Assembly: GCF_000497445.1 (NCBI RefSeq)
Contig: NZ_CM002285.1
Coordinates: forward strand, 1,507,479-1,549,788
Direction of reading: 5' to 3'
DNA: 42,310 bases
Origin: Streptomyces roseochromogenus subsp. oscitans DS 12.976
GTDB taxonomy: Bacteria > Actinomycetota > Actinomycetes > Streptomycetales > Streptomycetaceae
Shown: piece by piece, positions 16,262 through 24,283 of the stretch
How positions within the stretch are numbered: the first letter of the stretch is position 1
Layout: each line of letters opens with the position of its first letter
Position numbers and translations under genes: made by a program
Notes under the pieces: model-generated
What the model was told of the DNA's origin: nothing
Seen by the model: only the letters and a program-made list of their open reading frames with translations
Database searches by the model: none

Positions 16262-18319
16262 TTACCGGACCGGCACCGGCCGCGGCGCCGGGGCGTAGCC
16301 CGCGGGCCGGGTCGTGAAGGTGCCCCGGCCTTGGGTGCGGCTGCGCAACCGGGTGGCGTAGCCGAACAGTTCGGCCAGCGGCACGGTCGCCGTCAGTACG
16401 GCCGCGCCGCCCCGGGTCGCGGAGCCGCCGACCCGGCCGCGCCGGGCGGCCAGATCGCCGAGGACCGAGCCGACGGCGTCCTCCGGCACGGTGACCGTGA
16501 CCTCGGCGACCGGTTCCAGCAGAGCCGACGCGCAGGCGCGCAGGGCCGCGCGGAGCCCGAGCCGGCCGGCGGTGCGGAAGGCCGTGTCGGAGGAGTCCTT
16601 CACATGGGTGGAGCCGTCGGTGAGCGTGACCCGGAGCCCGGTCACCGGATGCCCGGCCAGCGGGCCCTCGGCGAGCGCGTCCCGGCACCCGGCCTCCACC
16701 GCGCGCACGTACTCCTGCGGCACCCGGCCGCCGACCACGGCGGAGCGGAACTCGAAGCCGGTGACGTCGGCTTCGGGGCCGAGCGGCTCCACGTCGAGCA
16801 CGACATGGGCGAACTGCCCCGCCCCGCCGTCCTGTTTGACATGCCGGAACACGAACCCGGTCACTCCCTCGACAACTGTCTCCCGGTAGGCGACCCGCGG
16901 CCGGCCCACACCGACCTCCGGTCCGCCGTCACGGCGGATCTTCTCCACCGCGACCTCCAGATGGAGTTCGCCCATCCCGGACAGCACGGTCTGCCCGGTC
17001 TCGGGATCGGTGCGCACCACCAGCGAGGGGTCCTCCTCGGACAGCCGCGCCAGCGCCGTCGCCAGCCGGCCGGTGTCCGTGGCACGCCGGGCCTCGACGG
17101 CCACGGACACCACGGGCTCGGCGGCTTGCGTCGGCTCCAGGACCAGCGGGGCGCCGGGGTCGCACAGCGTGGAGCCGGCTCGCGCCGACTTCACCCCGGC
17201 GAGCGCGACGATGTCACCGGCGACCGCCCGGTCGAGCTGGACGTGCCGGTCCGCCATGACCCGCAGGATGCGCGCGACCCGCTCGGTGCGCCCGGTGCCC
17301 GGGTCCCACACGGTGTCTCCCTTCTCGACGGTGCCCGCGTAGAGGCGCACATAGGCCAGCCGCCCGGTGGAGCTTGCGTTCACCTTGAACACCAGCCCCG
17401 CGAACGGCGTTTCGGGGTCGGCGGCTCGCTCCTGCTCGGCGCCGTCGTGGACGCCGCGTACGGCGGGGACGTCCAGCGGCGAGGGCAGGTAGGCCACGAC
17501 CGCGTCCAGCAGCGGTTCGATGCCGCGGTTGCGGTAGGCGGAGCCGCACAGGACGACCACGCCGTCCCCGGTGCGGGTGAGGTCGCGCAGCGCTCCCGCC
17601 AGCGTGCCGGCGCCGAGCGTCTCCCGCTCGCAGAACTCCTCCAGGGCGGCCGGGTGCAGCTCGGCCACTGTCTCCTCCAGCGCCCGGCGCCGCCGTACCG
17701 CTGCCTGCCTCAACTCCTCGGGAACCGGCCCCTCCACGGCCGTACCGGCGCCGTCGGCCCAGACCAGCGCGCGCATCCGCACCAGGTCGACCACACCGGT
17801 GAAGGCCTCCTCGGCGCCGATCGGCAGCTGGACGACGAGCGGCGCCGGGTGCAGCCGCTGCCGGATGGATTCGACGGCCCGGTCGAGGTCAGCGCCCGCG
17901 CGGTCCATCTTGTTGACGAACGCGACGCGCGGTACGCCGTGCCGGTCGGCCTGCCGCCACACCGACTCGCTCTGCGGTTCGACCCCGGCGACGGCGTCGA
18001 ACACGGCGACCGCCCCGTCGAGGACGCGCAGCGAGCGCTCGACCTCGTCGGCGAAGTCGATGTGGCCGGGGGTGTCGATGAGGTTGATGCGGCGGCCGTC
18101 CCAGGAGCAGCTGACGGCGGCGGCGAAGATGGTGATGCCGCGGTCGCGTTCCTGCGGGTCGAAGTCGGTGACGGTGGTGCCGTCGTGCACCTCGCCCCGC
18201 TTGTGGGTGGTGCCTGTCGCGTAGAGGATCCGCTCGGTGACGGTGGTCTTGCCCGCGTCGACGTGGGCGAGGATGCCGAGGTTGCGGACGGCGGCGATGG
18301 CTGTGGTGTTCGTGCGCAC
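16262..18319 (-). CDS. Second elongation factor G (EF-G2, FusB-like paralogue)
   Basis: 685-residue translational GTPase. The G domain has AHVDAGKT (P-loop, residues 18-25), RGITIFAAA (switch I), DTPGHIDF (G3) and NKMD (G4). Domain II, domain III, domain IV ([17 protein letters not shown], then the [12 protein letters not shown] tip region) and domain V ([17 protein letters not shown]) are all present, so it is full length. It is isolated, not in an str operon with rpsL/rpsG/tuf, which marks it as a paralogue. Roles in ribosome recycling or stress or antibiotic tolerance are known for other EF-G2 proteins; none is shown here. GTG start at 18319 with AGAAAGG about 8 nt upstream. Confidence 0.93.
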   Translation of the reverse strand: MRTNTTAIAAVRNLGILAHVDAGKTTVTERILYATGTTHKRGEVHDGTTVTDFDPQERDRGITIFAAAVSCSWDGRRINLIDTPGHIDFADEVERSLRVLDGAVAVFDAVAGVEPQSESVWRQADRHGVPRVAFVNKMDRAGADLDRAVESIRQRLHPAPLVVQLPIGAEEAFTGVVDLVRMRALVWADGAGTAVEGPVPEELRQAAVRRRRALEETVAELHPAALEEFCERETLGAGTLAGALRDLTRTGDGVVVLCGSAYRNRGIEPLLDAVVAYLPSPLDVPAVRGVHDGAEQERAADPETPFAGLVFKVNASSTGRLAYVRLYAGTVEKGDTVWDPGTGRTERVARILRVMADRHVQLDRAVAGDIVALAGVKSARAGSTLCDPGAPLVLEPTQAAEPVVSVAVEARRATDTGRLATALARLSEEDPSLVVRTDPETGQTVLSGMGELHLEVAVEKIRRDGGPEVGVGRPRVAYRETVVEGVTGFVFRHVKQDGGAGQFAHVVLDVEPLGPEADVTGFEFRSAVVGGRVPQEYVRAVEAGCRDALAEGPLAGHPVTGLRVTLTDGSTHVKDSSDTAFRTAGRLGLRAALRACASALLEPVAEVTVTVPEDAVGSVLGDLAARRGRVGGSATRGGAAVLTATVPLAELFGYATRLRSRTQGRGTFTTRPAGYAPAPRPVPVR

Positions 18320-18691
18320 GGCCCAGGGCCTTTCTCAGGATCAGGTCTGCGGACCAGGCCTGCGGACAAGGTCTGCGGACCAGGTCTGGCGACCAGGGAA
18401 AAGGGCAGCGCGATTACCCGTGCGTCCTGAAGTCAGCAGGGCGTCACGGGCGTCCGGTGCCGGCCGCGCAGCGGGCACCGGCACCACCGGGACACGAGGA
18501 TCACCTCGTACCGGGAACGGGGAGCGACAACAGCGGTGCGTGCGCGCACGGCCGGGCTCCCCTCTGCATCGGACGACAGGCGCCGCCGTACGGTCGTCGC
18601 GGCGCTCGGTACGGGATGACGGTACGAGAGGGGGCCCGGCCCGGGCATCTGATTTTCGGGTACGCCGGCGAATCGGCCGTATCGGAGACGG
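18320..18691. other. 372-bp intergenic region before EF-G2
   Basis: It carries the four 13-bp repeats and a hairpin CCGGTGCC (18453-18460) / GGCACCGG (18473-18480), which may end the upstream TauE transcript. A second GC-rich dyad lies around 18633-18650. No credible coding sequence is visible; open frames here have neither ribosome sites nor protein-like composition. Confidence 0.5.
18343..18394. repeat. Four 13-bp tandem repeats upstream of EF-G2
   Basis: Units AGGTCTGCGGACC (18343), AGGCCTGCGGACA (18356), AGGTCTGCGGACC (18369) and AGGTCTGGCGACC (18382), then a partial AGGG. The intact units contain GGTC-N4-GACC dyads. The array ends about 24 nt before the EF-G2 start, so it lies in the 5' leader or promoter. 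It is not CRISPR: there are no spacers. Confidence 0.85.
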
Positions 18692-19438
18692 TCAGACCAC
18701 GGCGTCGATGAACATGAACGCGGCCACGGCCAACAGTGCCAGGGCGAAGACCTGTTGCAGGGTCTTCGCCTTCGCCTTGGACGCCAGGCGTCTGCCGTCC
18801 CACGCGCCCAGGACCGCCGCGCCCGCGAAGGGGCCGACGACCGACCAGTCGAGTCGGTCCACGGTTCCGACGCGCAGTCCGAGCGCCGCGAGCGAGTTGA
18901 CGGTGATGACCAGCAGGCTGGTGCCCACGGCCTCGCGCATACGGAGTCCGAGTACGCCCACGAGAGCCGGTACGGCGAGGAAGCCGCCTCCGACGCCGAG
19001 GACACCCGTGACCGCGCCGAGTCCCGCGCCGGCGGCCGCCGCGTGCCCGGGCCTGATGCTCCGGGTGGCTTCGGCATCTCCTGCGGGCCGCAGCATGCGT
19101 ACCGCGGCGACGGCCGCGACCGTCGCGAAGGCCGCCTGCAGGGCGCCCGCGGGGAGGTGGGCGGCGAGCGCGGAGCCCAGCATCGCCGGGCCGATGCCGG
19201 CCGCGGCGAAGAGCAGTCCCGCACCCCAGCGGACATGTCCGTCACGGGCGTGCGCGGTCAGCGCGGTGGCCGAGGTGAGGGCCACGATCACCAGTGCGGC
19301 GGTGGTGGCCGCCACGGGGGTGAAGCCGAGCAGGTAGATCAGGGCGGGTACGGCCAGCACACTGCCACCGCCGCCGAGCGCGCCGAGGGCCAGGCCGATC
19401 ACCGCGCCGGCCGCGAGGGCGAGGACCAGGGCACTCAC
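18692..19438 (-). CDS. TauE/SafE family sulfite/anion exporter
   Basis: 248-residue integral membrane protein with about eight hydrophobic segments in two homologous halves. Each half opens with the family motif: IGLALGALGGGGSVLAVPAL near residue 14 and TGVLGVGGGFLAVPALVGVLG near residue 133. Members export sulfite, thiosulfate, taurine-derived or other organosulfur anions. The GTG at 19438 overlaps the rhodanese stop as GTGA. Being last in an operon with a CstB-like enzyme and a rhodanese, it probably exports sulfite or thiosulfate made during sulfide oxidation (inference). Confidence 0.9.
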   Translation of the reverse strand: MSALVLALAAGAVIGLALGALGGGGSVLAVPALIYLLGFTPVAATTAALVIVALTSATALTAHARDGHVRWGAGLLFAAAGIGPAMLGSALAAHLPAGALQAAFATVAAVAAVRMLRPAGDAEATRSIRPGHAAAAGAGLGAVTGVLGVGGGFLAVPALVGVLGLRMREAVGTSLLVITVNSLAALGLRVGTVDRLDWSVVGPFAGAAVLGAWDGRRLASKAKAKTLQQVFALALLAVAAFMFIDAVV

Positions 19439-19824
19439 GCGACCGTACCGCGCAGGCCCCGCGCGTCCACCACGGGCAGCCCGGCCTCCGCCCAGTCGCG
19501 CATACCGCCGATCACGTCCACGGCGTCGGTGCCGTGGGCCGCCAGCAGGTCGGCGGCCCGCTGGGACCGGTTGCCCGAACGGCAGATGACGACCAGCCGC
19601 CGCCCCCGGGCCTCGGGAGGCAGGGGCACGCCCGCGATGAGTTCGGTGAGGGGATGGTGGACGGCTCCGGGTGCGTGCCCGGCGCTCCACTCGTCGGGTT
19701 CCCGGACGTCCAGCAGGACCGATGCCCCGGCCCGTCCGGCGGCTTCGTCCGCGCGTCCGTGCCCGGTGCGTTCGGCCGCTTCCGCTACGGTGATCCGGCT
19801 CGTGCCGGAACGGGATGTCTTCAT
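19435..19824 (-). CDS. Single-domain rhodanese sulfurtransferase
   Basis: 129-residue cytoplasmic sulfur carrier. A single rhodanese domain has the substrate strand VLLDVREPDEWSAGHAPGA and the active-site loop CRSGNRS with the persulfide-forming Cys81, then GGMRDWAEAGLPV. In sulfide oxidation such proteins pass sulfane sulfur between low-molecular thiols, thiosulfate and enzymes. The ATG at 19824 has GAGGAG 6 nt upstream. The stop overlaps the TauE start, and the CstB-like gene ends 52 nt upstream of this start. Confidence 0.92.
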   Translation of the reverse strand: MKTSRSGTSRITVAEAAERTGHGRADEAAGRAGASVLLDVREPDEWSAGHAPGAVHHPLTELIAGVPLPPEARGRRLVVICRSGNRSQRAADLLAAHGTDAVDVIGGMRDWAEAGLPVVDARGLRGTVA

Positions 19825-19876
19825 GGGCGCTCCTCGCCTTGTGCGCAGGGGTGGGTCGATCCTGGCCCGGTGGGGC

Positions 19877-21238
19877 TCAGTCGGTACGGAGGGTGAGTCC
19901 GGCCGTGTCGGCGGCGGTGAAGGAGTCGTCCACGGCGACGACGTCACGGCCCGCCGCGTCCAGCAGCGAGGCGGCGATGGCGGCGCGCATGCCGCCCGCG
20001 CAGTGCACCCACACCTCGCCGGGCGGCACCTCGTCGAGGCGCCGGTGCAGGGTGTGCAGCGGGATGTGGACCGAGCCCTCGATGAACCCGGCGGCCCGCT
20101 CGGCGGCACGCCGGACGTCCAGCACGACCACGTCCTCGGCGAGGTGGCGCGCGGCCAGATCCGTGAAGTCGGCGCGAGGGAAGGTGGCCAGGGGTTCGCC
20201 CTCGGTCGTCCAGGCGGACGGTCCCCCGGTGGCGGCGGCGGCCGGGCGGTCGATGCCGACGCGTACCAACTCGCGCTGGGCGTGGGCCAGTTGCTCGGCC
20301 GACGCGGCGAGCAGGGTCACCGGTTTGCCCCAGGGGATCAACCAGGCCAGATAGGTGGCGAGTTGACCGTCTGCCTCGAAGTTGTAGGTGCCGGCCACAT
20401 GCCCTTCGGCGAAGGCGATCCGGTTGCGCAGATCGACCACCCATTCGCCGGCGGCCAGTCGCGCGGCGATCTCCTCGGCGTCGGCGCGCGCGGGCGCGGT
20501 GAGGTCGACCGGCGCGGGTCCGGCGGAGTTGGCGGGACCCATGTACGTGTAGTAGGCGGGGATGTCGTCCAGTCCCGCGAGCAGGCGGGTGACGAAGGCG
20601 TCGACGTCCTGGGTGAGGGCCTCGTTCGACGCCCTCTCCTTCCCGATGGTGGTCTCGCTCCCCTCTGCCCGGCCGGCGGAGCAGAAGCTGCCGAATCCGT
20701 GGGTGGGCAGCACGGCGGCGGTGTCGGGCAGTTCCGCGGCGAGCCGGTGCGCGGACGCGTGCTGGGCCCGGGCAAGACGCTCGGTCAGGCGGGGCTCGAC
20801 CAGGTCGGGGCGGCCGACCGTGCCGATCAGCAGCGAGCCGCCCGTGAACACCGCGACCACCGACCCGGACTCCTCCAGGACATAGGCGGTGTGGTGCGGG
20901 GTGTGCCCGGGTGTCGCCAGCGCCCGCAGGGTGAGACCCGCGTCGATGACCGTGCGGTCTCCGTCGTGCACGGGTACGCGCTCGAACGACACGGTGGCCC
21001 CGGCGGGTACCAGATAGGCGGCGCCGGTGAGGCGGGCGAGTTCCAGGCCGCCGGTGACATAGTCGTTGTGGATGTGGGTCTCGACGACATGGGAGATCCG
21101 CACGCCTCTGCGCGCCGCGGCTGCCAGCACCCGGTCGACGTCCCGTGGCGGGTCGACGGCCACGGCCGTGCGCTCACCGCCCGCCAGATAGCTGCGGTTG
21201 CCGAGCCCCGCGACCTCGATGGTGTCGACGAAGAACAT
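19877..21238 (-). CDS. CstB-like persulfide dioxygenase-rhodanese fusion
   Basis: 453-residue three-domain enzyme. Residues 1-230 are a metallo-beta-lactamase fold with THIHND (54-59, iron ligands), ATPGHTPHHTAYVL and FTGGSLLIGTVGRPDL, as in ETHE1-type persulfide dioxygenases. Residues about 255-340 are a rhodanese-like domain without its Cys. Residues about 350-450 are an active rhodanese with Cys413 in HCAGGMRA. This order matches CstB, which turns persulfides into thiosulfate. The usual HxHxDH ends in Tyr60 here. The ATG at 21238 is preferred (GGAGGG 10 nt upstream); ATGs at 21262 and 21247 are possible. Confidence 0.9.
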   Translation of the reverse strand: MFFVDTIEVAGLGNRSYLAGGERTAVAVDPPRDVDRVLAAAARRGVRISHVVETHIHNDYVTGGLELARLTGAAYLVPAGATVSFERVPVHDGDRTVIDAGLTLRALATPGHTPHHTAYVLEESGSVVAVFTGGSLLIGTVGRPDLVEPRLTERLARAQHASAHRLAAELPDTAAVLPTHGFGSFCSAGRAEGSETTIGKERASNEALTQDVDAFVTRLLAGLDDIPAYYTYMGPANSAGPAPVDLTAPARADAEEIAARLAAGEWVVDLRNRIAFAEGHVAGTYNFEADGQLATYLAWLIPWGKPVTLLAASAEQLAHAQRELVRVGIDRPAAAATGGPSAWTTEGEPLATFPRADFTDLAARHLAEDVVVLDVRRAAERAAGFIEGSVHIPLHTLHRRLDEVPPGEVWVHCAGGMRAAIAASLLDAAGRDVVAVDDSFTAADTAGLTLRTD

Positions 21239-21358
21239 GTCAGGCATTCCCTCCAGCGCCATGCGGCGCCCTACAGCCCCGTGGGCATCGGACGCGAGTG
21301 TCGGCGTTCGGCCGGCTCGTGGACAAATGGGTGGACAAACGGCTCGCTTAGGGCCTTC

Positions 21359-22174
21359 TCATCGCGCGGGATCGAGCCGCCGTACCCTGCGTATCGAGTG
21401 GGTGAAAGGGGACCCGGCGGGATCGAGGCGGTACCCGGCACGGGCGTCGAACTGCGCGACGACACTGAACCGGTCGCCGCGGATGAGGGTGGTGCGCCAC
21501 TCGACCGTACGGCCGTGGGTACGGCCGAGCCGCTCGATGGAGAACGCCGCGACCCCCTCGGGGAGGCCGAGCAGCCGCTGTTCGGCGGCGGTCGGGGTGA
21601 CCGCCTTGATCCGTTCCTCTCCCCCGACGAGACGGATGCCGCAGCGGTCGGCCAGCTCGTCGTAGAGCGCCGTGTGGCTGAAGTCGACGTCGAGCAGTGC
21701 CCGGGCGTCCGACGCCAGCAGCCACACCTTGTCGTGGGCCAGGGGTTCCCCGTCGGCCAGGCGGATGCGTTCCAGGTACAGCAGCGGCGTCGACTCCTCC
21801 ATGCCGAGGCGCACCGCCACGTGCGCGTCGGCACGGATGTCGAGAGTGCGGACGACGCTGCGCTGTTCGAGACCGGCCGCCTCGACGGAGGCGAACAGGC
21901 TGTAGAGGGCGCCGACGGGCTGTTCTATGACCGCCTCTCCCACGGGCCGCGGCCGCCGGCCCTTCGCCGCGGTGACCAGGCCTTCCTCCCGCAGCTCGCG
22001 CAGCGCCTCGCGAATGGTGTGCCGGCTCACCCCGTACCGCGCGGCCAGCTCGTTCTCACCGGGGAAGGAGTCGCCGAACTCGCCCCGCGCCAGCCGGGAC
22101 CTGAGGTCGTCCCGCACATGACGCCACAGCGGAGTCCCGCCCCGGCCGGCTGGGGCAGTCGGTTCCTCGCTCAT
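21359..22174 (-). CDS. GntR-family (HutC/UTRA) regulator of the sulfide locus
   Basis: 271-residue repressor. The winged helix-turn-helix occupies about residues 15-75 (LWRHVRDDLRSRLARGEFGD, then NELAARYGVSRHTIREALRE), and the UTRA ligand domain about 90-250 (SIERLGRTHGRTVEWRTTLIRG, RFDA-like end). UTRA proteins usually sense small metabolites; a sulfur species would be unusual, and only Cys202-type residues such as the one in DRCGIRL could sense persulfide directly (speculative). The gene is divergent from SQR, with two palindromes between them, and co-directional with the CstB-like gene 120 nt downstream. Confidence 0.9.
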   Translation of the reverse strand: MSEEPTAPAGRGGTPLWRHVRDDLRSRLARGEFGDSFPGENELAARYGVSRHTIREALRELREEGLVTAAKGRRPRPVGEAVIEQPVGALYSLFASVEAAGLEQRSVVRTLDIRADAHVAVRLGMEESTPLLYLERIRLADGEPLAHDKVWLLASDARALLDVDFSHTALYDELADRCGIRLVGGEERIKAVTPTAAEQRLLGLPEGVAAFSIERLGRTHGRTVEWRTTLIRGDRFSVVAQFDARAGYRLDPAGSPFTHSIRRVRRLDPAR

Positions 22175-22186
22175 GATCCATCCTTG

Positions 22187-22219
22187 TGTACGTACATTTA
22201 AAAAGCTAATGTACGTACA
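22187..22219. promoter_or_regulatory. Two perfect TGTACGTACA palindromes, GntR operator
   Basis: TGTACGTACA occurs at 22187-22196 and 22210-22219, 23 bp centre to centre, in the 78-bp space between GntR and SQR starts. The GTAC-N-GTAC-like symmetry and position just upstream of the repressor's own gene fit HutC-type operators. Binding here would control both divergent units. The spacer is AT-rich and may hold promoter elements. Confidence 0.8.
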
Positions 22220-22252
22220 TTAACTGGGACGGACGCGAAGGGGAAGCCGCAC

Positions 22253-23458
22253 ATGACCATCGAGGCTCACCACAAGGTCCTCATCGTGGGCGGAGGAACG
22301 GCCGGCATCAGCGTCGCGGCCCGCCTGCGGCGCCACGGCATCCATGACATCGGGCTCGTCGAGCCCTCGGCCACGCACTACTACCAACCGCTGTGGACAC
22401 TGGTCGGCGGCGGACGGGCCACCGCCGCGGCGAGCGCCCGTCCCCAGCGGTCCGTCCTGCCGAAGGGCGTCTCCTGGATACGCGGCCGCGTGGAGACCGT
22501 GGATCCCGGGGGACGGACCGTCGGCACCGCCGACGGACGCACCATCGGCTACGACAGGCTCGTCGTCTGCCCCGGCATCCAACTCGACTGGAACCGGGTG
22601 CCCGGCATGGCGCAGGCCGTCACGGCACCGCACACCTCCAGCAACTACACCTACGAACTGGCGCCCAAGACCTGGGACCTGATCCGCTCCATGCGCTCGG
22701 GCACCGCGGTGTTCACCATGCCGTCAGGCCCGATCAAGTGCGGTGGCGCGCCCCAGAAGATCGCCTATCTCGCCGCGGACCACTGGCGCGAGCAGGGCGT
22801 CCTGAAGGACATACGGGTGGTCCTCGTGCTGCCCACGCCCGGCATGTTCGGTGTTCCCGTGTTCGCCGAGGAACTCGAACGGGTCGTGGCCCGCTACGGC
22901 ATCGAGGTGCGCAAGAACAGCGAACTGGTGGAAGTGGACCCGGACGGCCGCGCCGCGGTCATCGTCGACCACACATCAGGGGCCAAGGACTCCCTCCGTT
23001 TCGACATGATGCACCTCGTGCCGCCCCAGTCGGCGCCCGACTGGCTGAAGGAGACTCCGCTGGCCGATCCGGCGGATCCGGCGGGGTATGCGGAGATCGA
23101 CAAGCACACCCTGCGTCATGTGCGCCACCCCGACATCTTCGCGCTCGGCGACGCCGGCTCGTCGCCCAACTCCAAGACCGGGGCCGCGATCCGCAAGCAG
23201 GCACCGGTCGTCGCCCGGAACCTCGCCGCGAGCCTCACGAGCACCGAGCCGCCGCCCGCCTCGTACGACGGATACTCCTCCTGTCCGATCACCACCTCAC
23301 GGCACAGCATGCTGCTGGCCGAGTTCGACTACACCCTGCGGCACCGCCCCACGCTCCCGCTCATCGACACGACACATGAACGCCGGGACATGTGGTACCT
23401 CAAGCGCTACGGACTGCCGTTCCTCTACTGGAACTTGATGCTCCGCGGACGCGCCTGA
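22253..23458 (+). CDS. Sulfide:quinone oxidoreductase (type II, SQOR-like)
   Basis: 401-residue FAD flavoprotein that oxidises hydrogen sulfide to a persulfide and passes electrons to quinone at the inner membrane face. The FAD site is VLIVGGGTAGISVAARL (residues 9-25). The two redox cysteines match human-type SQOR: Cys163 in IKCGGAPQKI and Cys344 in YDGYSSCPI. A second FAD contact is FALGDAGSSPNSKTGAAIRKQ. The C-terminal YLKRYGLPFLYWNLMLRGR is an amphipathic membrane-binding end. The ATG at 22253 has GAAGGGG about 10 nt upstream. Its persulfide product is the substrate of the CstB-like enzyme encoded divergently. Confidence 0.94.
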   Translation: MTIEAHHKVLIVGGGTAGISVAARLRRHGIHDIGLVEPSATHYYQPLWTLVGGGRATAAASARPQRSVLPKGVSWIRGRVETVDPGGRTVGTADGRTIGYDRLVVCPGIQLDWNRVPGMAQAVTAPHTSSNYTYELAPKTWDLIRSMRSGTAVFTMPSGPIKCGGAPQKIAYLAADHWREQGVLKDIRVVLVLPTPGMFGVPVFAEELERVVARYGIEVRKNSELVEVDPDGRAAVIVDHTSGAKDSLRFDMMHLVPPQSAPDWLKETPLADPADPAGYAEIDKHTLRHVRHPDIFALGDAGSSPNSKTGAAIRKQAPVVARNLAASLTSTEPPPASYDGYSSCPITTSRHSMLLAEFDYTLRHRPTLPLIDTTHERRDMWYLKRYGLPFLYWNLMLRGRA

Positions 23459-23527
23459 GACCAGCCCGCGGGCGTCCACGCCGGTCGTGAGCCGCACAAG
23501 GCCGACAACCACACCGACGGGTGGTGT

Positions 23528-23555
23528 GCAGCCGGCACTTCCCGGGGCCGGCTGC
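23528..23555 (+). terminator. Terminator candidate after SQR
   Basis: GCAGCCGG (23528-23535) and CCGGCTGC (23548-23555) form an 8-bp perfect stem with a 12-nt loop, about 70 nt after the SQR stop. There is no U-tract. Confidence 0.5.
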
Positions 23556-23614
23556 CGCGCGGGCTGCCGCTGGGGCCGGTCGCCTCGCTCACAGGGCCGC
23601 GAACCGTCCGCCGA

Positions 23615-23645
23615 CGTGAGTGCCCGCACCTCACGGGCCTAGATT
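23615..23645 (+). promoter_or_regulatory. Leaderless promoter with dyad before the I42-like gene
   Basis: TAGATT (23640-23645), a good actinobacterial -10, ends 8 nt before the ATG at 23654, with no ribosome site between. CGTGAG (23615-23620) and CTCACG (23630-23635) form a dyad with a 9-nt spacer just where the -35 would be, a likely operator. Confidence 0.5.
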
Positions 23646-23653
23646 CATCCGTC

Positions 23654-23977
23654 ATGACAGACGACGACGGTGCACGGCGCGTGGACATCGTCCACCGGCC
23701 CGGCGATCCACCGAGCGAGGCGCTGCGGGTGCGAGTGGGCGACGAGATCGCGGTCACCCTGCACGGATCGCCCGCCTACGGCTGGACACCGGTCGAGGTG
23801 ACCGAGGGGCCGTTGGCGGTGGTCGAGGCGCACGCCACCGAGGGAACCGTACATGCCACATTCAGGGCGACCGCTGCCGGTGTGGCGGGGCTGCGGTCGA
23901 CCTCGTCGTTCCGCGGGGACCGGTTCGGGCCCCGGACGCGGCTGTGGCGGCTGCAGGTCCACGTCGATCAGTCATAG
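23654..23977 (+). CDS. Small chagasin-like (inhibitor I42-type) protein
   Basis: 107-residue protein without a signal peptide. The pattern resembles the chagasin/ICP immunoglobulin-like fold: GDEIAVTLHGSPAYGWTPVEV parallels the NPTTGYxW loop region, then GTVHATFRATAAGVAGLRSTS, and RTRLWRLQVHV parallels the RPW strand end. Chagasin proteins inhibit papain-like cysteine proteases. The motif match is partial and the lack of export is odd for an inhibitor, so the fold call is tentative. It appears to be a single-gene unit with a leaderless promoter. Confidence 0.6.
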   Translation: MTDDDGARRVDIVHRPGDPPSEALRVRVGDEIAVTLHGSPAYGWTPVEVTEGPLAVVEAHATEGTVHATFRATAAGVAGLRSTSSFRGDRFGPRTRLWRLQVHVDQS

Positions 23978-24283
23978 GCGGAGGAGGCGCCGTCACGGGG
24001 CCACGGTGAGAGTACGCCGACACGACGATGCCTCAAGACGCCCCCGGATGGCGGGGATGCAGGGCAATCCCTGCGTCGGCACAGGGGAAACCCTGTGTCT
24101 TTACGGTGGGTTGACTGTGCCCCGTAAATTCTCGATTGCTTGGCGTGATTTCGCCGTCAACTCCCTTGTTACGTGTCATGTCCGGTGCAAGCATCCCGCA
24201 TTGCGAACACGCGCTCCCTCGGCGTGAACGTCCTTCTCTCCCCGACACGCCGGGTCAACCCCGGCTGCCCGAAAGGATGTTCC
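23978..24283. other. 306-bp region with tandem hairpins before the first propeller gene
   Basis: Two adjacent hairpins: GCAGGG-CAAT-CCCTGC (24059-24074) and CACAGGG-GAAA-CCCTGTG (24080-24097), the second with a GNRA tetraloop. They may end the I42-like transcript or form the propeller gene leader. TTGACT (24111-24116) is a possible -35, but I see no matching -10. No gene is visible. Confidence 0.5.

Noticed and set aside
18343..18394. Possible CRISPR array before EF-G2
   Set aside because: The 13-bp units touch each other without spacers and no cas genes are present.
18755..22201. Very long open frame on the plus strand opposite TauE, rhodanese, CstB-like and GntR genes
   Set aside because: It is antisense to four genes with clear motifs and coupling. 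Long antisense frames are expected at this GC content, and the translation is Gly/Arg/Asp-rich without any domain.
24059..24097. Cyclic-di-AMP (ydaO-type) or other riboswitch before the propeller genes
   Set aside because: The two simple hairpins lack the conserved junction sequences of ydaO and of other riboswitches I know.
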